Below are positions 5,295-12,495 of a DNA stretch of 12,495 nt, piece after piece. Position 1 is the stretch's first letter, and each line of letters opens with the position of its first letter. Source of the stretch: an uncultured Clostridia bacterium (GTDB lineage Bacteria > Bacillota > Clostridia > Christensenellales > UBA1242); NCBI GenBank assembly GCA_947631875.1, contig CANRMV010000020.1, forward strand, positions 1 through 12,495, given 5' to 3'. The notes below the pieces were generated by a model, which was not told the DNA's origin, made no database searches, and was given only the letters and a program-made list of their open reading frames with translations. The position numbers and the translations under genes are program-made.

Positions 5295-5790
5295 TCTTTT
5301 TTCCTTCAACTTTTTTGCTTTTAACAAAGTAAACAATAAGATAAACAACAAAAAGCACCACGCCAATCACAAGTGCGCAATCTGCAAAATTGAAAATTGG
5401 AAAACTTTTCCAAAAATCAAACTGAATAAAGTCGCGGACATAGCCAAAAACGAGCCTGTCATACAAATTTCCAACGCACCCAGAAATAAGAAAACCATAG
5501 GTGATGTTCAAAAGCCAAGTTTTGTTTTTTTCTTTAACATAATACACAATAAACATTGTCAAAAACACCACAGAAAGCAGCAACAAAAACACCTGCCTGC
5601 CCGCCAGAATGCCCCATGCCGCACCATAGTTGTGAACAAGTTGAAAATTGAACAAGTAAGGAATAACCGTCACATTTTTTCCGTCCGCCAAAGTGACGTC
5701 AAAAACATATTTGGTAACCAAATCCAGCACCAAAATTGCCACAATTATTGCGCACATAACTGAAAATTTAATCCAAAATTGTTTTTTCAC
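5281..5790 (-). CDS. lspA: Lipoprotein signal peptidase (signal peptidase II)
   Basis: This 169-residue inner-membrane aspartyl protease removes the signal peptide from diacylglyceryl-modified prolipoproteins. Four hydrophobic segments are visible at about 8-26, 66-85, 94-108 and 134-156. The family blocks GNLYDRLVFGYVRDF and FNFADCAL supply the catalytic pair D120 and D137. The N-terminal block (VLDLVTKY) and the NYGAAWG block also match. The C-terminus is a lysine-rich tail (KSKKVEGKKNDKK) partly encoded in the rluD overlap. The start is GTG, six bases after AAGGAA and three bases after the sepF stop. It is the second gene of a tight operon. Confidence 0.96.
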   Translation of the reverse strand: MKKQFWIKFSVMCAIIVAILVLDLVTKYVFDVTLADGKNVTVIPYLFNFQLVHNYGAAWGILAGRQVFLLLLSVVFLTMFIVYYVKEKNKTWLLNITYGFLISGCVGNLYDRLVFGYVRDFIQFDFWKSFPIFNFADCALVIGVVLFVVYLIVYFVKSKKVEGKKNDKK

Positions 5791-5793
5791 AAA

Positions 5794-6156
5794 TTATTCC
5801 TTTTCAACATCCATATTTTTAGGCAAAAAAATATACAAATTCTTTTCAACAAGTTCCATTTTTGCCCCAAGAACGTCAATCACGCCCTCAAAATAGTCCA
5901 AAGCACTTGCTTTATCATTTGAAGAACAACCTCGAAAATCGATAAAAAATGGAGTGTTTTTTCTCAGCAGTTCCGCCTTTTCCTTTGCTTCAACAAGCGT
6001 TTGAGGATAGTAAACTCTCACCCCGTCAATTTCGTCAGGCAATTTTTGAGAAACTTTAAGGTTGTAAGTGGCGCGAGGAGTTGGTTTTTTCTTCACCACT
6101 TTCACATCGTCACCTTCAAAGCCAAAAAATCTGTAAATATAATCCATAAGCCCCAT
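5794..6156 (-). CDS. sepF: Cell division protein SepF
   Basis: SepF anchors FtsZ to the membrane and shapes the division ring in Gram-positive bacteria. The 120-residue product begins MGLMDYIYRFFGFEGDD, an amphipathic membrane-targeting helix typical of SepF. A lysine-rich linker (18-30) follows, then a SepF domain from about residue 46 (VRVYYPQTLVEAKEKAELLRK, then ALDYFEGVIDVLG and NLYIFLPKNMDV). The family is about 150 residues in Bacillus, mainly because of a longer linker, so this is a short version. The start ATG follows AAGGTGAG by five bases. In Bacillus and many Clostridia, ylmG, ylmH, divIVA and ileS lie between sepF and lspA; here lspA follows three bases later. Confidence 0.93.
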   Translation of the reverse strand: MGLMDYIYRFFGFEGDDVKVVKKKPTPRATYNLKVSQKLPDEIDGVRVYYPQTLVEAKEKAELLRKNTPFFIDFRGCSSNDKASALDYFEGVIDVLGAKMELVEKNLYIFLPKNMDVEKE

Positions 6157-6178
6157 AAATTCTCACCTTCTTTTGATT

Positions 6179-6206
6179 ATAATAACACAAAAAAAATAAA
6201 TTTCAA
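6179..6206 (-). promoter_or_regulatory. Candidate promoter of the sepF operon
   Basis: TTGAAA (6206-6201) and TATTAT (6184-6179) are spaced 16 bases apart; the overlapping TATAAT (6181-6176) would give 19. The expected start is only about 15 bases before the sepF ATG, so the leader would be very short. The AT-rich context makes chance matches likely. Confidence 0.5.
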
Positions 6207-6222
6207 AATAAATAAAATATAT

Positions 6223-6251
6223 TTGACAGCAAAAAATAAAATTGATAAAAT
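6223..6251 (+). promoter_or_regulatory. Promoter of the M18 aminopeptidase gene
   Basis: A perfect -35 TTGACA (6223-6228) and a -10 TAAAAT (6246-6251) are separated by 17 bases. The start would lie near 6258, giving a leader of about 33 bases ahead of AAGGAGA and the ATG. It is divergent from the sepF promoter. Confidence 0.8.
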
Positions 6252-6290
6252 ACAAATGTAAACTAAAATAAATAAGAAAAGGAGAGCAAA

Positions 6291-7712
6291 ATGGCGACAA
6301 AAACAAATAAAATTGAAAACAATTTTGAAAAAGCAACAAAAGTTAATAACAAATGGTGTTTATGCAATGAGAACCAACAAAAAGTGGTTTTCAAGTTCAA
6401 TGAGGGCTATATCAAATTTCTTTCTGAAAACAAAACAGAAAGAGAGTGCGCCGCCTTCTGTTGTGCTGAGGCCGAAAAACACGGTTTCGTAAATTTGGAC
6501 ACAGCCATAAAAAACAAAACAAAATTAAAAGCAGGCGACAAAGTTTACGCTGTGAACAGAGATAAGTCTGTTGCTTTGTTTGTGCTTGGAACAGACAAAT
6601 TTGAAGCAGGTTTAAACATTCTTGGCGCACATATCGACAGCCCAAGACTTGACCTTAAACAAAACCCACTCTATGAAAAAAATGGTTTCTGCCTCATGGA
6701 CACGCACTATTATGGCGGAATCAAGTATTATCAATGGATAACCCTTCCTCTTGCAATGCATGGAGTTGTGGTTAAGAAAAACGGAACAGTCATCAATGTG
6801 AACATTGGCGAAAAGGATAGTGACCCAGTGTTCTATATTTCCGACCTTCTCCCTCACCTTAAAAAAGAGGCTGGTAAAGAAGAAGTTAGCGGCGAGCAAC
6901 TTGATATTGTTGTTGGGAATATGTCCTTTAAGAAGGATAAAGAAAATGAGGTTGTGATTGAAAATCTTCGCAAAATTTTGAAAACATCATATAACATTGA
7001 GGAAGACGATTTAATCAGTGCCGAACTTGAAATTGTTCCTGCTGGCAGAGCAAGAGATTTGGGCTTGGACCGCTCTATGGTTGTTGGCTATGGCCATGAC
7101 GACCGTTCTTGCGCCTACACATCCCTTCAAGCAATTTTGGAATGCGAAAAACCAAAACGCACAGCAGTTTGCCTTCTTGTGGACAAAGAAGAAATTGGCA
7201 GCAATGGTGCAACAGGCATGAAGAGCAGATTTTTTGAAAATGTTGTGGCTGAGGTTATGAATTTGGCTGGGCAATACAACAACGAACTTTCATTAAAGAG
7301 AACTCTCACAAATTCAAACATGATTTCAAGTGATGTCACTGCTGGCTATGACCCATCTTGGGCTGCCGCCTACAACATTCAAACGGATGCATTTCTTGCA
7401 TGCGGAATTTCCTTTAATAAATACACAGGCCATCGCGGAAAAAGTGGTGCAAACGATGCTGCCCCTGAATATATTGCAAAGCTTAGAAAAATTTTGGAGG
7501 ACAACAAAATATTCTTCCAATTCACCGAAATGGGAAAGGTTGATCAAGGTGGCGGCGGAACAATCGCCTACATTTTGGCGGAATATGGCATGAACGTTAT
7601 TGATGCAGGAATTCCACTTCTTTCAATGCATGCCCCATTTGAAGTTGCCTCAAAACTTGACATATATCATGCATATCTTTTCTATAAAGCATTCTTAAAA
7701 GATATGAAATAA
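6291..7712 (+). CDS. M18-family metalloaminopeptidase
   Basis: This 473-residue cytosolic zinc aminopeptidase would release N-terminal residues from peptides; family members often prefer acidic residues or leucine. Family blocks are in order: GAHIDSPRLDLKQNPLYE (112-129, metal ligand H114), THYYGGIKYYQW, GYGHDDRSCAYTS (267-279, metal aspartate), DKEEIGSNGATG (298-309, catalytic and metal glutamates), SSDVTAGYDP (346-355, D348) and SMHAPFEVASKLD (445-457, H447). The last two follow the clostridial form rather than the eukaryotic aspartyl form (MHSIRE). There is no signal peptide. ATG lies five bases after AAGGAGA. It is a single-gene unit with its own promoter and terminator, and the only plus-strand gene in the window. 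I leave the gene symbol open because M18 names vary between lineages. Confidence 0.94.
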   Translation: MATKTNKIENNFEKATKVNNKWCLCNENQQKVVFKFNEGYIKFLSENKTERECAAFCCAEAEKHGFVNLDTAIKNKTKLKAGDKVYAVNRDKSVALFVLGTDKFEAGLNILGAHIDSPRLDLKQNPLYEKNGFCLMDTHYYGGIKYYQWITLPLAMHGVVVKKNGTVINVNIGEKDSDPVFYISDLLPHLKKEAGKEEVSGEQLDIVVGNMSFKKDKENEVVIENLRKILKTSYNIEEDDLISAELEIVPAGRARDLGLDRSMVVGYGHDDRSCAYTSLQAILECEKPKRTAVCLLVDKEEIGSNGATGMKSRFFENVVAEVMNLAGQYNNELSLKRTLTNSNMISSDVTAGYDPSWAAAYNIQTDAFLACGISFNKYTGHRGKSGANDAAPEYIAKLRKILEDNKIFFQFTEMGKVDQGGGGTIAYILAEYGMNVIDAGIPLLSMHAPFEVASKLDIYHAYLFYKAFLKDMK

Positions 7713-7728
7713 AAAACAATAATTATTT

Positions 7729-7752
7729 TGTTTAGGACAAAATGCCAAACAA
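7729..7752 (+). other. Weak stem-loop after the aminopeptidase gene
   Basis: TTGTTT then GG pairs with CCAAACAA across one bulged A, around an eight-base loop. It is followed by TTT and an A-run, so it lacks a proper U-tract. It may assist the main terminator further on. Confidence 0.3.
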
Positions 7753-7786
7753 TTTAAAAAAATACACAAAAAAAGCAGTTTTTAAC

Positions 7787-7820
7787 AAAAAAATGGCAAA
7801 ATTTTTGCCATTTTTTGTTT
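7787..7820. terminator. Bidirectional terminator between convergent genes
   Basis: A-run-TGGCAAA pairs with TTTGCCA-T-run in a nearly perfect 30-base palindrome, with T-runs on the 3' side for either direction. It lies between the aminopeptidase stop (7712) and the stop codon of the opposing gene (7822) and should end both transcripts. Confidence 0.9.
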
Positions 7821-7821
7821 T

Positions 7822-8877
7822 TTATAAAGATTTTGCACTTTGATTTTCTATATCTCTTGCTTTAAAAATCACAGTTTTTCCCTTGCTTACTATTGAGCCA
7901 TGTTTGTCGTAGCCATATTCGCAAACATCACTCAATTTATCAACATTGCCATTTTCATCCAAATTCCACCAAGTCATCTCTTCGCCATTATGTCGCCCGT
8001 AAAGATAAACTTGTTTTGTTTCATTGTTTTTGTAAGCCCCTGAAACTTTTAAGTCCTCGCCAAGTTCTTCCAAAGAATATATATGTCCTTCAACATCCAA
8101 AGCAACAGAGTAATATTTTTGAGATGGCTTCTTTTTATAAACTGTAATATTTTTGGAATGCAACAAAACATCTGGATTTTTGTGAGTTGTTTCAGAAGCT
8201 CTGCCAAGAGGTTGTGGCTTTATTTTCTTAGAATCACAAAGAACAAACTCTCCATCTTTTGTAAGCACCGCTTTGCCCTTTTTCCCTGTGAAAAACATCC
8301 CATTTTCATCTTGATGATCAAGGAAATATGTTTCAAAATTGTTGGCTTCCCCGTCTTGAATGAAAGTCCATGTTAATCCACTAATAGTTACCAAAGTGCC
8401 AACGGAAGTGTCCAACCACTCTCTGTAATTAAAAATACCTATTTTCCCATTTTTATCAACAAAGTGATAACTATTTTTTGCAACGCCAACCAATCTACTG
8501 CCATCTTTGAATGTTTTAGCAATTTTCCAATCAGAAAATTCATCTTCCAACTTTTGCGTTTTACTGTTATAAATTCTATAAGTTATTCTTTTGTGTGGCA
8601 AATGAATTTTATATACACTTTTATCATTGGTTAGTCTATCAACAAGTTCGCCATCAAAAGGCATAAGCAAAACTCGTCCGTCATAAGTGACGCATCCTTT
8701 ACCAATTTTCAAAAATTGGACTTGTGCAACACCTGTTTTTTCGTCAAAATCGGAAACTTTCCAAAATCTGTGAGGCATAATTTCCCCTTTCAAATTTATA
8801 AAAGTGTAGCCATCTGGTTTTTCAATCACTCTCCAACCGCAATGGAATTCTGCACGCAAAAAATCTTCTTCAATCAT
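7822..8877 (-). CDS. Uncharacterised protein, weakly WG-repeat-like
   Basis: I do not recognise this 351-residue protein with certainty. It has no signal peptide or membrane segment and is rich in aromatic residues, lysine and aspartate. Several stretches have the pattern of a degenerate WG/beta-strand repeat, with a hydrophobic core, a turn of the type D-x-x-G and then F or V strands: GYTFINLKGEI (23-33), GCVTYDGRVLL (61-71), YHFVDKNGKIGIF (137-149), GKAVLTKDGEFVLC (201-214) and WWNLDENGNVDKL (303-315). That suggests a solenoid or propeller-like binding protein, but this is inference. The start is ATG at 8877, four bases after AAGGAGAG; codons upstream would overlap the promoter. It is monocistronic, with its own consensus promoter and the shared terminator at 7787. 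It could be a lineage-specific gene. Confidence 0.75.
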   Translation of the reverse strand: MIEEDFLRAEFHCGWRVIEKPDGYTFINLKGEIMPHRFWKVSDFDEKTGVAQVQFLKIGKGCVTYDGRVLLMPFDGELVDRLTNDKSVYKIHLPHKRITYRIYNSKTQKLEDEFSDWKIAKTFKDGSRLVGVAKNSYHFVDKNGKIGIFNYREWLDTSVGTLVTISGLTWTFIQDGEANNFETYFLDHQDENGMFFTGKKGKAVLTKDGEFVLCDSKKIKPQPLGRASETTHKNPDVLLHSKNITVYKKKPSQKYYSVALDVEGHIYSLEELGEDLKVSGAYKNNETKQVYLYGRHNGEEMTWWNLDENGNVDKLSDVCEYGYDKHGSIVSKGKTVIFKARDIENQSAKSL

Positions 8878-8899
8878 AGTCCTCTCCTTAAACCCAACA

Positions 8900-8928
8900 A
8901 TCATAGCACATAAACTGCATTTTGTCAA
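8900..8928 (-). promoter_or_regulatory. Promoter of the uncharacterised WG-like gene
   Basis: Perfect -35 TTGACA (8928-8923), a 17-base spacer and -10 TATGAT (8905-8900) with one mismatch. The start would be near 8893, 16 bases upstream of the ATG at 8877. It is among the best promoters in the window, so the gene is probably well expressed. Confidence 0.8.
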
Positions 8929-9021
8929 GACATATATAAAATTCACTTACTCTATAATATTTCCAATTTTCATTTCTTTTAGATTTTATCACATAACACA
9001 TCAAAAAAAACAAGTTCAAAT

Positions 9022-9053
9022 AAAAAAAGATGCCTTCTTAGACATCTTTTTTT
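9022..9053 (-). terminator. Terminator of the fusA-tuf unit
   Basis: On the minus strand A7-GATG pairs with CATC-T7 (11 base pairs) around a short loop. It lies 15 bases past the tuf stop. An outer repeat, TTCAAAT (9015-9021) and ATTTGAA (9061-9067), can extend the structure on the other side of a bulge. Confidence 0.9.
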
Positions 9054-9067
9054 GTTTTAAATTTGAA

Positions 9068-10270
9068 TTATTCAATAATAGAAGCAACAACGCCAGAGCC
9101 AACGGTTCTTCCGCCTTCACGAATAGCGAAACGAAGTCCTTGTTCAATAGCGATTTCTTTTGAAAGTTCGATTGTCATTCTTACGTTATCGCCAGGCATA
9201 ACCATTTCAACGCCTTTTTCAAGTTCGATTGTTCCGGTTACGTCAGTTGTTCTGAAATAGAATTGTGGTCTGTATCCATTAAAGAATGGTGTGTGACGAC
9301 CGCCTTCCTCTTTCTTCAAAACATACACCTCAGCAGTGAATTTTGTGTGTGGGTGAATTGAGTTTGGTTTGCAAAGAACTTGACCTCTTTCGATTTCTGT
9401 TCTTTGAATACCACGAAGAAGAACACCAATGTTGTCTCCTGCTCTTCCTTCATCAAGAAGTTTTCTGAACATTTCAACGCCGGTTACAACAGTTTGCTTC
9501 TTAGCACCCATACCAACGATTTCAACAACATCGTTAACTTTTACAACACCTCTTTCAACTCTACCAGTTGCAACAGTTCCACGTCCTGTGATTGTGAAAA
9601 CGTCTTCAACAGGCATAAGGAAAGGTTTGTCGATATCTCTTTTTGGTTCAGGGATATAGTTGTCAAGAGCGTCAAGAAGTTCTTTAATAGGTTGGCAAGC
9701 AGGATCATCAGCCCTACCAGCCTGTGCTGCTTCCAAAGCCTTCAAAGCAGAACCCTTAATGATTGGAGTTTTGTCTCCTGGGAAATTGTATTCAGTAAGC
9801 AAATCTCTGATTTCCATTTCAACGAGTTCCAAAAGTTCTGGATCGTCAACTTGATCAGTTTTGTTCATGAAAACAACGATATAAGGAACGCCAACCTGTC
9901 TTGCAAGAAGGATGTGTTCTCTTGTTTGAGGCATAGGACCGTCTGTTGCAGCAACAACGAGGATTGCTCCGTCCATTTGAGCAGCACCTGTGATCATGTT
10001 TTTAACATAGTCAGCGTGTCCTGGACAGTCAACGTGTGCATAGTGACGTTTGTCAGTTTCATATTCAACGTGTGCAGTGTTGATTGTGATTCCTCTTGCC
10101 TTCTCTTCTGGGGCTTTATCGATTTCATCATATCTCATAGCCTGTGCTTTACCCATCAAAGCGCTGAGAGTTGTGATTGCGGCAGTGAGGGTTGTTTTAC
10201 CATGGTCAACGTGACCAATAGTTCCAACGTTTACGTGTGGTTTTGTTCTATCAAATTTTCCGATAGCCAT
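9068..10270 (-). CDS. tuf: Elongation factor Tu
   Basis: EF-Tu is the GTPase that delivers aminoacyl-tRNA to the ribosomal A site. The 400-residue protein is full length. GTPase motifs are G1 GHVDHGKT (19-26), the switch I region ARGITINTAHVEY, G3 DCPGH (81-85), G4 NKTD (136-139, where NKCD is usual) and G5 SAL (174-176). Domains 2 and 3 follow, with VFTITGRGTVATGRVERG and a C-terminus ending in GSGVVASIIE. The connector after G5 (180-200) is a few residues longer than in E. coli, as in many Clostridia. ATG lies nine bases after AAGGAG. It follows fusA by 146 bp and has a possible promoter of its own. Confidence 0.98.
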   Translation of the reverse strand: MAIGKFDRTKPHVNVGTIGHVDHGKTTLTAAITTLSALMGKAQAMRYDEIDKAPEEKARGITINTAHVEYETDKRHYAHVDCPGHADYVKNMITGAAQMDGAILVVAATDGPMPQTREHILLARQVGVPYIVVFMNKTDQVDDPELLELVEMEIRDLLTEYNFPGDKTPIIKGSALKALEAAQAGRADDPACQPIKELLDALDNYIPEPKRDIDKPFLMPVEDVFTITGRGTVATGRVERGVVKVNDVVEIVGMGAKKQTVVTGVEMFRKLLDEGRAGDNIGVLLRGIQRTEIERGQVLCKPNSIHPHTKFTAEVYVLKKEEGGRHTPFFNGYRPQFYFRTTDVTGTIELEKGVEMVMPGDNVRMTIELSKEIAIEQGLRFAIREGGRTVGSGVVASIIE

Positions 10271-10309
10271 TGTAAAAATCTCCTTTTTATTACTTTTTTT
10301 AGTTTACTT

Positions 10310-10354
10310 AAACATTTTATCATATTTTTTCCAAAAGTCCAAACATTTTATCAT
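10310..10354 (-). repeat. Direct repeat of 14 bases upstream of tuf
   Basis: ATGATAAAATGTTT occurs at 10354-10341 and again at 10323-10310, with a period of 31 bases. Each copy contains a TAAAAT -10-like box. The downstream copy has the better -35 partner. A separate inverted repeat, GTCCAAA (10376-10370) and TTTGGAC (10343-10337), surrounds the upstream copy. Confidence 0.75.
10314..10342 (-). promoter_or_regulatory. Possible internal promoter of tuf
   Basis: TTGGAC (10342-10337) and TAAAAT (10319-10314) are spaced 17 bases apart. The -35 is poor beyond TTG, so the call is modest. An internal tuf promoter in the fusA-tuf spacer would fit the high demand for EF-Tu. Confidence 0.45.
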
Positions 10355-10383
10355 TATTTTCTAAAATTTTTTGGACAAAAATG

Positions 10384-10412
10384 CTTTGTGGAAAAACAAA
10401 GATAAAACTTTG
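10384..10412 (-). other. Mutually exclusive hairpins after fusA
   Basis: Three short segments in order, CAAAG (10412-10408), CTTTG (10401-10397) and CAAAG (10388-10384), allow the middle one to pair with either side. The first pairing is followed by TTTTT; the second, extended to CTTTGT/ACAAAG, is followed by CATTTTT. Either could act as a weak terminator or attenuator between fusA and tuf. Stems are only five or six base pairs. Confidence 0.4.
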
Positions 10413-10416
10413 GGCG

Positions 10417-12492
10417 TTAAGCGTTCTTTTTACGCGCTCCAACAATGCCCTCAGCAATGTTCTTTGGAACTTCGTTATATTTCAAAAATTCCATTGTGAA
10501 AGTTCCACGTCCTTGTGTTTGAGAACGAAGGTCTGTTGCATAACCAAACATTTCTCCAAGTGGAACTTCTGCGTTAACAACTTGCACGCCTGGTTTTGTT
10601 TCGTTTCCTGTCAAAATTCCACGACGAGAAGTCAAGTTGCCCATAACTGTTCCAAGATAGTCATCAGGCACTTCAACTTGCACCTTCATAATAGGTTCAA
10701 GAAGAACAGGATTTGCCTTTGATGCGCCATCTTTGAATGCCATAGAGCCGGCAATCTTAAATGCCATTTCGGAAGAGTCAACTTCGTGGTAAGAACCATC
10801 AACAACTGTAACTTTGAAGTCAACAGTTTCATAGCCAGCAATCACGCCGGTTTTGCTTGCTTCAATAATTCCATTGTTGATTGGTTGGATGTATTCTTTT
10901 GGAATTGATCCACCAACTGTTTTATCTTCAAAAATGTAGCCTGTGCCTGGTTCAAGTGGTTCCATTTCAATGATACAGTGACCATATTGTCCCTTACCAC
11001 CACTCTGTCTGATGAACTTGCCTTCTGCTCTTGTTGCCTTTCTGATTGTTTCTTTGTAAGCAACCTGAGGTTTGCCGACATTTGCTTCAACTTTAAATTC
11101 ACGAAGAAGTCTGTCAACAATGATTTCAAGGTGAAGTTCGCCCATACCAGCGATGATTGTTTGCCCTGTTTCTTGGTCGGTGTAAGTTTTGAAAGTTGGG
11201 TCCTCTTCTGCAAGTTTAACAAGTGCAAGCACCATTTTTTCTTGCATAAGTTTTGTTTTTGGCTCAATAGCAACACGAATAACAGGCTCTGGAAACTCCA
11301 TGCTTTCAAGTTGGATAGGGTTCTTTTCATCACAAAGTGTTTCGCCTGTGATTGTGTCTTTAAGTCCAACAATAGCGGCAATGTCGCCTGCCCCAACCTC
11401 TTTGATTTCTTCTCTTTGGTTGGCGTGCATACGAATCAAACGCCCAACTCTTTCCTTTTCGCCCTTGTTTGAGTTGTAAACATAAGAGCCGGCAACAAGT
11501 TTTCCGGAATAAACGCGGAAGAACGCAAGACGACCAACAAATGGGTCTGTCATAATCTTAAATGCAAGCCCTGCAAATGGAGCATCTTCGCTTGGCGCTC
11601 TTGTTTCTTTTGCTCCTGTTTCTGGGTTAACGCCCTCGATGTGGTCTATATCAAGTGGAGATGGAAGATATTCAACCATAGCATCCAAAAGCATTTGAAC
11701 ACCCTTATTCTTATATGAAGAGCCGCAAAGAACAGGAACTAATGTTCTTGAAATTGTTGCTTTTCTAAGAGCCTTTTTGAGTTCGTCAAGAGAAATTGTG
11801 TCACCCTCAAAGTATCTTTCAAGAAGAGCATCGTCAGTTTCAACAATCTTTTCAATCATTTCGTCATGAAGTTGTTGAGCCTTTGCCTTGTATTCTTCTG
11901 GAATTTCAACAATGTCAATCTTTGTTCCAAGGTCATCTTCATAAACTTCTGCCTTCATTGTGAGAAGGTCAATAATTCCGCTGAATGTGTCAGCCTCACC
12001 TATTGGCATTTGAATGGCAATAGGATTTGTTTTCAATCTTTCTCTGATTGAATTTACGCAACCATAAAAATCAGCCGCATCTCTGTCCATTTTGTTAACA
12101 TAAATTATGGTTGGCACTTTGTATTTTGTGGATTGACGCCAAACAGTTTCTGTTTGAGGTTGCACTTTGTCACGAGCAGAAAGAATTAAAACTGCACCGT
12201 CAAGCACTTTCAAAGAACGTTCAACTTCAACAGTGAAGTCAACGTGTCCAGGTGTGTCGATGATGTTGATTTTGTGACCTTTCCAATGACAAGTTGTGCA
12301 GGCGGAAGTGATTGTGATGCCTCTTTCTTGCTCTTGAGCCATCCAGTCCATTGTAGCCTCGCCATCGTGAACTTCGCCAATCTTATGATTTTTACCAGTG
12401 TAGAACAAAATTCTCTCAGTGGTGGTGGTTTTACCAGCATCAATGTGAGCCATAATTCCAACATTTCTGGTCATTTCAAGATTTGTAGCCAT
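10417..12492 (-). CDS. fusA: Elongation factor G
   Basis: EF-G is the GTPase that drives ribosomal translocation and, with RRF, recycling. The 691-residue product appears complete. Motifs are G1 AHIDAGKT (15-22), switch I QEQERGITITSA, G3 DTPGH (79-83), G4 NKMD (133-136), and the domain IV/V blocks SGGKGQYGHCIIEMEP and PLGEMFGYATDLRSQTQGRG. The segment 104-113 reads LSARDKVQPQ, where most EF-Gs have a glycine (GVEPQ) in place of K109. The overall domain layout and length are those of EF-G rather than a Tet(M)-type ribosomal protection protein. The start codon lies three bases from the window edge, so its ribosome binding site and upstream neighbours (normally rpsL-rpsG) cannot be seen. tuf follows on the same strand. 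Confidence 0.97.
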   Translation of the reverse strand: MATNLEMTRNVGIMAHIDAGKTTTTERILFYTGKNHKIGEVHDGEATMDWMAQEQERGITITSACTTCHWKGHKINIIDTPGHVDFTVEVERSLKVLDGAVLILSARDKVQPQTETVWRQSTKYKVPTIIYVNKMDRDAADFYGCVNSIRERLKTNPIAIQMPIGEADTFSGIIDLLTMKAEVYEDDLGTKIDIVEIPEEYKAKAQQLHDEMIEKIVETDDALLERYFEGDTISLDELKKALRKATISRTLVPVLCGSSYKNKGVQMLLDAMVEYLPSPLDIDHIEGVNPETGAKETRAPSEDAPFAGLAFKIMTDPFVGRLAFFRVYSGKLVAGSYVYNSNKGEKERVGRLIRMHANQREEIKEVGAGDIAAIVGLKDTITGETLCDEKNPIQLESMEFPEPVIRVAIEPKTKLMQEKMVLALVKLAEEDPTFKTYTDQETGQTIIAGMGELHLEIIVDRLLREFKVEANVGKPQVAYKETIRKATRAEGKFIRQSGGKGQYGHCIIEMEPLEPGTGYIFEDKTVGGSIPKEYIQPINNGIIEASKTGVIAGYETVDFKVTVVDGSYHEVDSSEMAFKIAGSMAFKDGASKANPVLLEPIMKVQVEVPDDYLGTVMGNLTSRRGILTGNETKPGVQVVNAEVPLGEMFGYATDLRSQTQGRGTFTMEFLKYNEVPKNIAEGIVGARKKNA

Positions 12493-12495
12493 TTT

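Noticed and set aside
5295..5366. In-frame upstream extension of rluD with a hydrophobic leader-like sequence
   Set aside because: The hydrophobic residues come from reading lspA in another frame. RluD is cytosolic, and the ATG at 5294 has a proper ribosome binding site.
5047..5763. Plus-strand open frame of 238 codons
   Set aside because: It is antisense to rluD and lspA, both of which have intact catalytic motifs and good starts. The translation shows only low-complexity K/N/F content.
8937..9014. Plus-strand TATAAT near 8952 as a promoter
   Set aside because: There is no -35 partner at a suitable distance and no plus-strand gene downstream.
9380..10405. Plus-strand open frame of 341 codons
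   Set aside because: It lies antisense to tuf. Its serine/asparagine/phenylalanine-rich product mirrors EF-Tu codon usage and has no ribosome binding site or family motif.
10417..12492. Possible tetracycline-resistance ribosomal protection protein
   Set aside because: Only the short LSARDKVQ segment suggests this. Length, domain IV and V blocks, and linkage to tuf show it is the housekeeping EF-G.

Overview
The window looks like chromosomal DNA from a low-GC Gram-positive bacterium (Bacillota), most likely an uncultured Clostridia-type lineage. Supporting signs are an L27 with a cleavable N-terminal extension next to its protease gene prp, a tRNA-Ser-type T-box leader, sepF, strong AGGAGG-type ribosome binding sites and AT-rich DNA. 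This placement is inferred from gene content only. I see no phage, transposase, toxin-antitoxin, CRISPR or defence genes, no tRNA or rRNA genes, and no large undescribed system. The window is dense housekeeping DNA whose interest lies in its regulatory and repeat architecture.

Layout from left to right: all genes but one are on the minus strand. Positions 1-193 hold no gene but carry several stem-loops and a large GC-rich imperfect palindrome (102-207) that runs into the last codons of an 8-oxoguanine DNA glycosylase gene (ogg). Upstream of ogg in transcription order is rplU-prp-rpmA (L21, L27-processing protease, L27), with a consensus promoter, a probable L21 autoregulatory leader and a terminator built into the end of rpmA. 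Next comes serS behind a well-formed serine T-box riboswitch. Its terminator contains the Shine-Dalgarno of a possible 17-residue leader ORF. Then follows a tight operon transcribed sepF > lspA > rluD > histidine-phosphatase gene.

A divergent plus-strand gene encodes an M18 aminopeptidase and ends at a bidirectional terminator shared with a convergent minus-strand gene. That gene encodes an unrecognised 351-residue protein with weak resemblance to WG repeats. The right end is fusA-tuf (EF-G, EF-Tu), the distal half of the classical str operon. Its 146-bp spacer contains an internal promoter candidate, a direct repeat and overlapping hairpins.

Functionally, the window concerns translation (L21, L27, SerRS, EF-Tu, EF-G, the rRNA pseudouridine synthase RluD), envelope and division (SepF, LspA), DNA repair (Ogg) and peptide turnover (M18). 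Several genes are controlled by leader RNAs: the T-box senses uncharged tRNA-Ser, and the L21 leader probably senses free L21.
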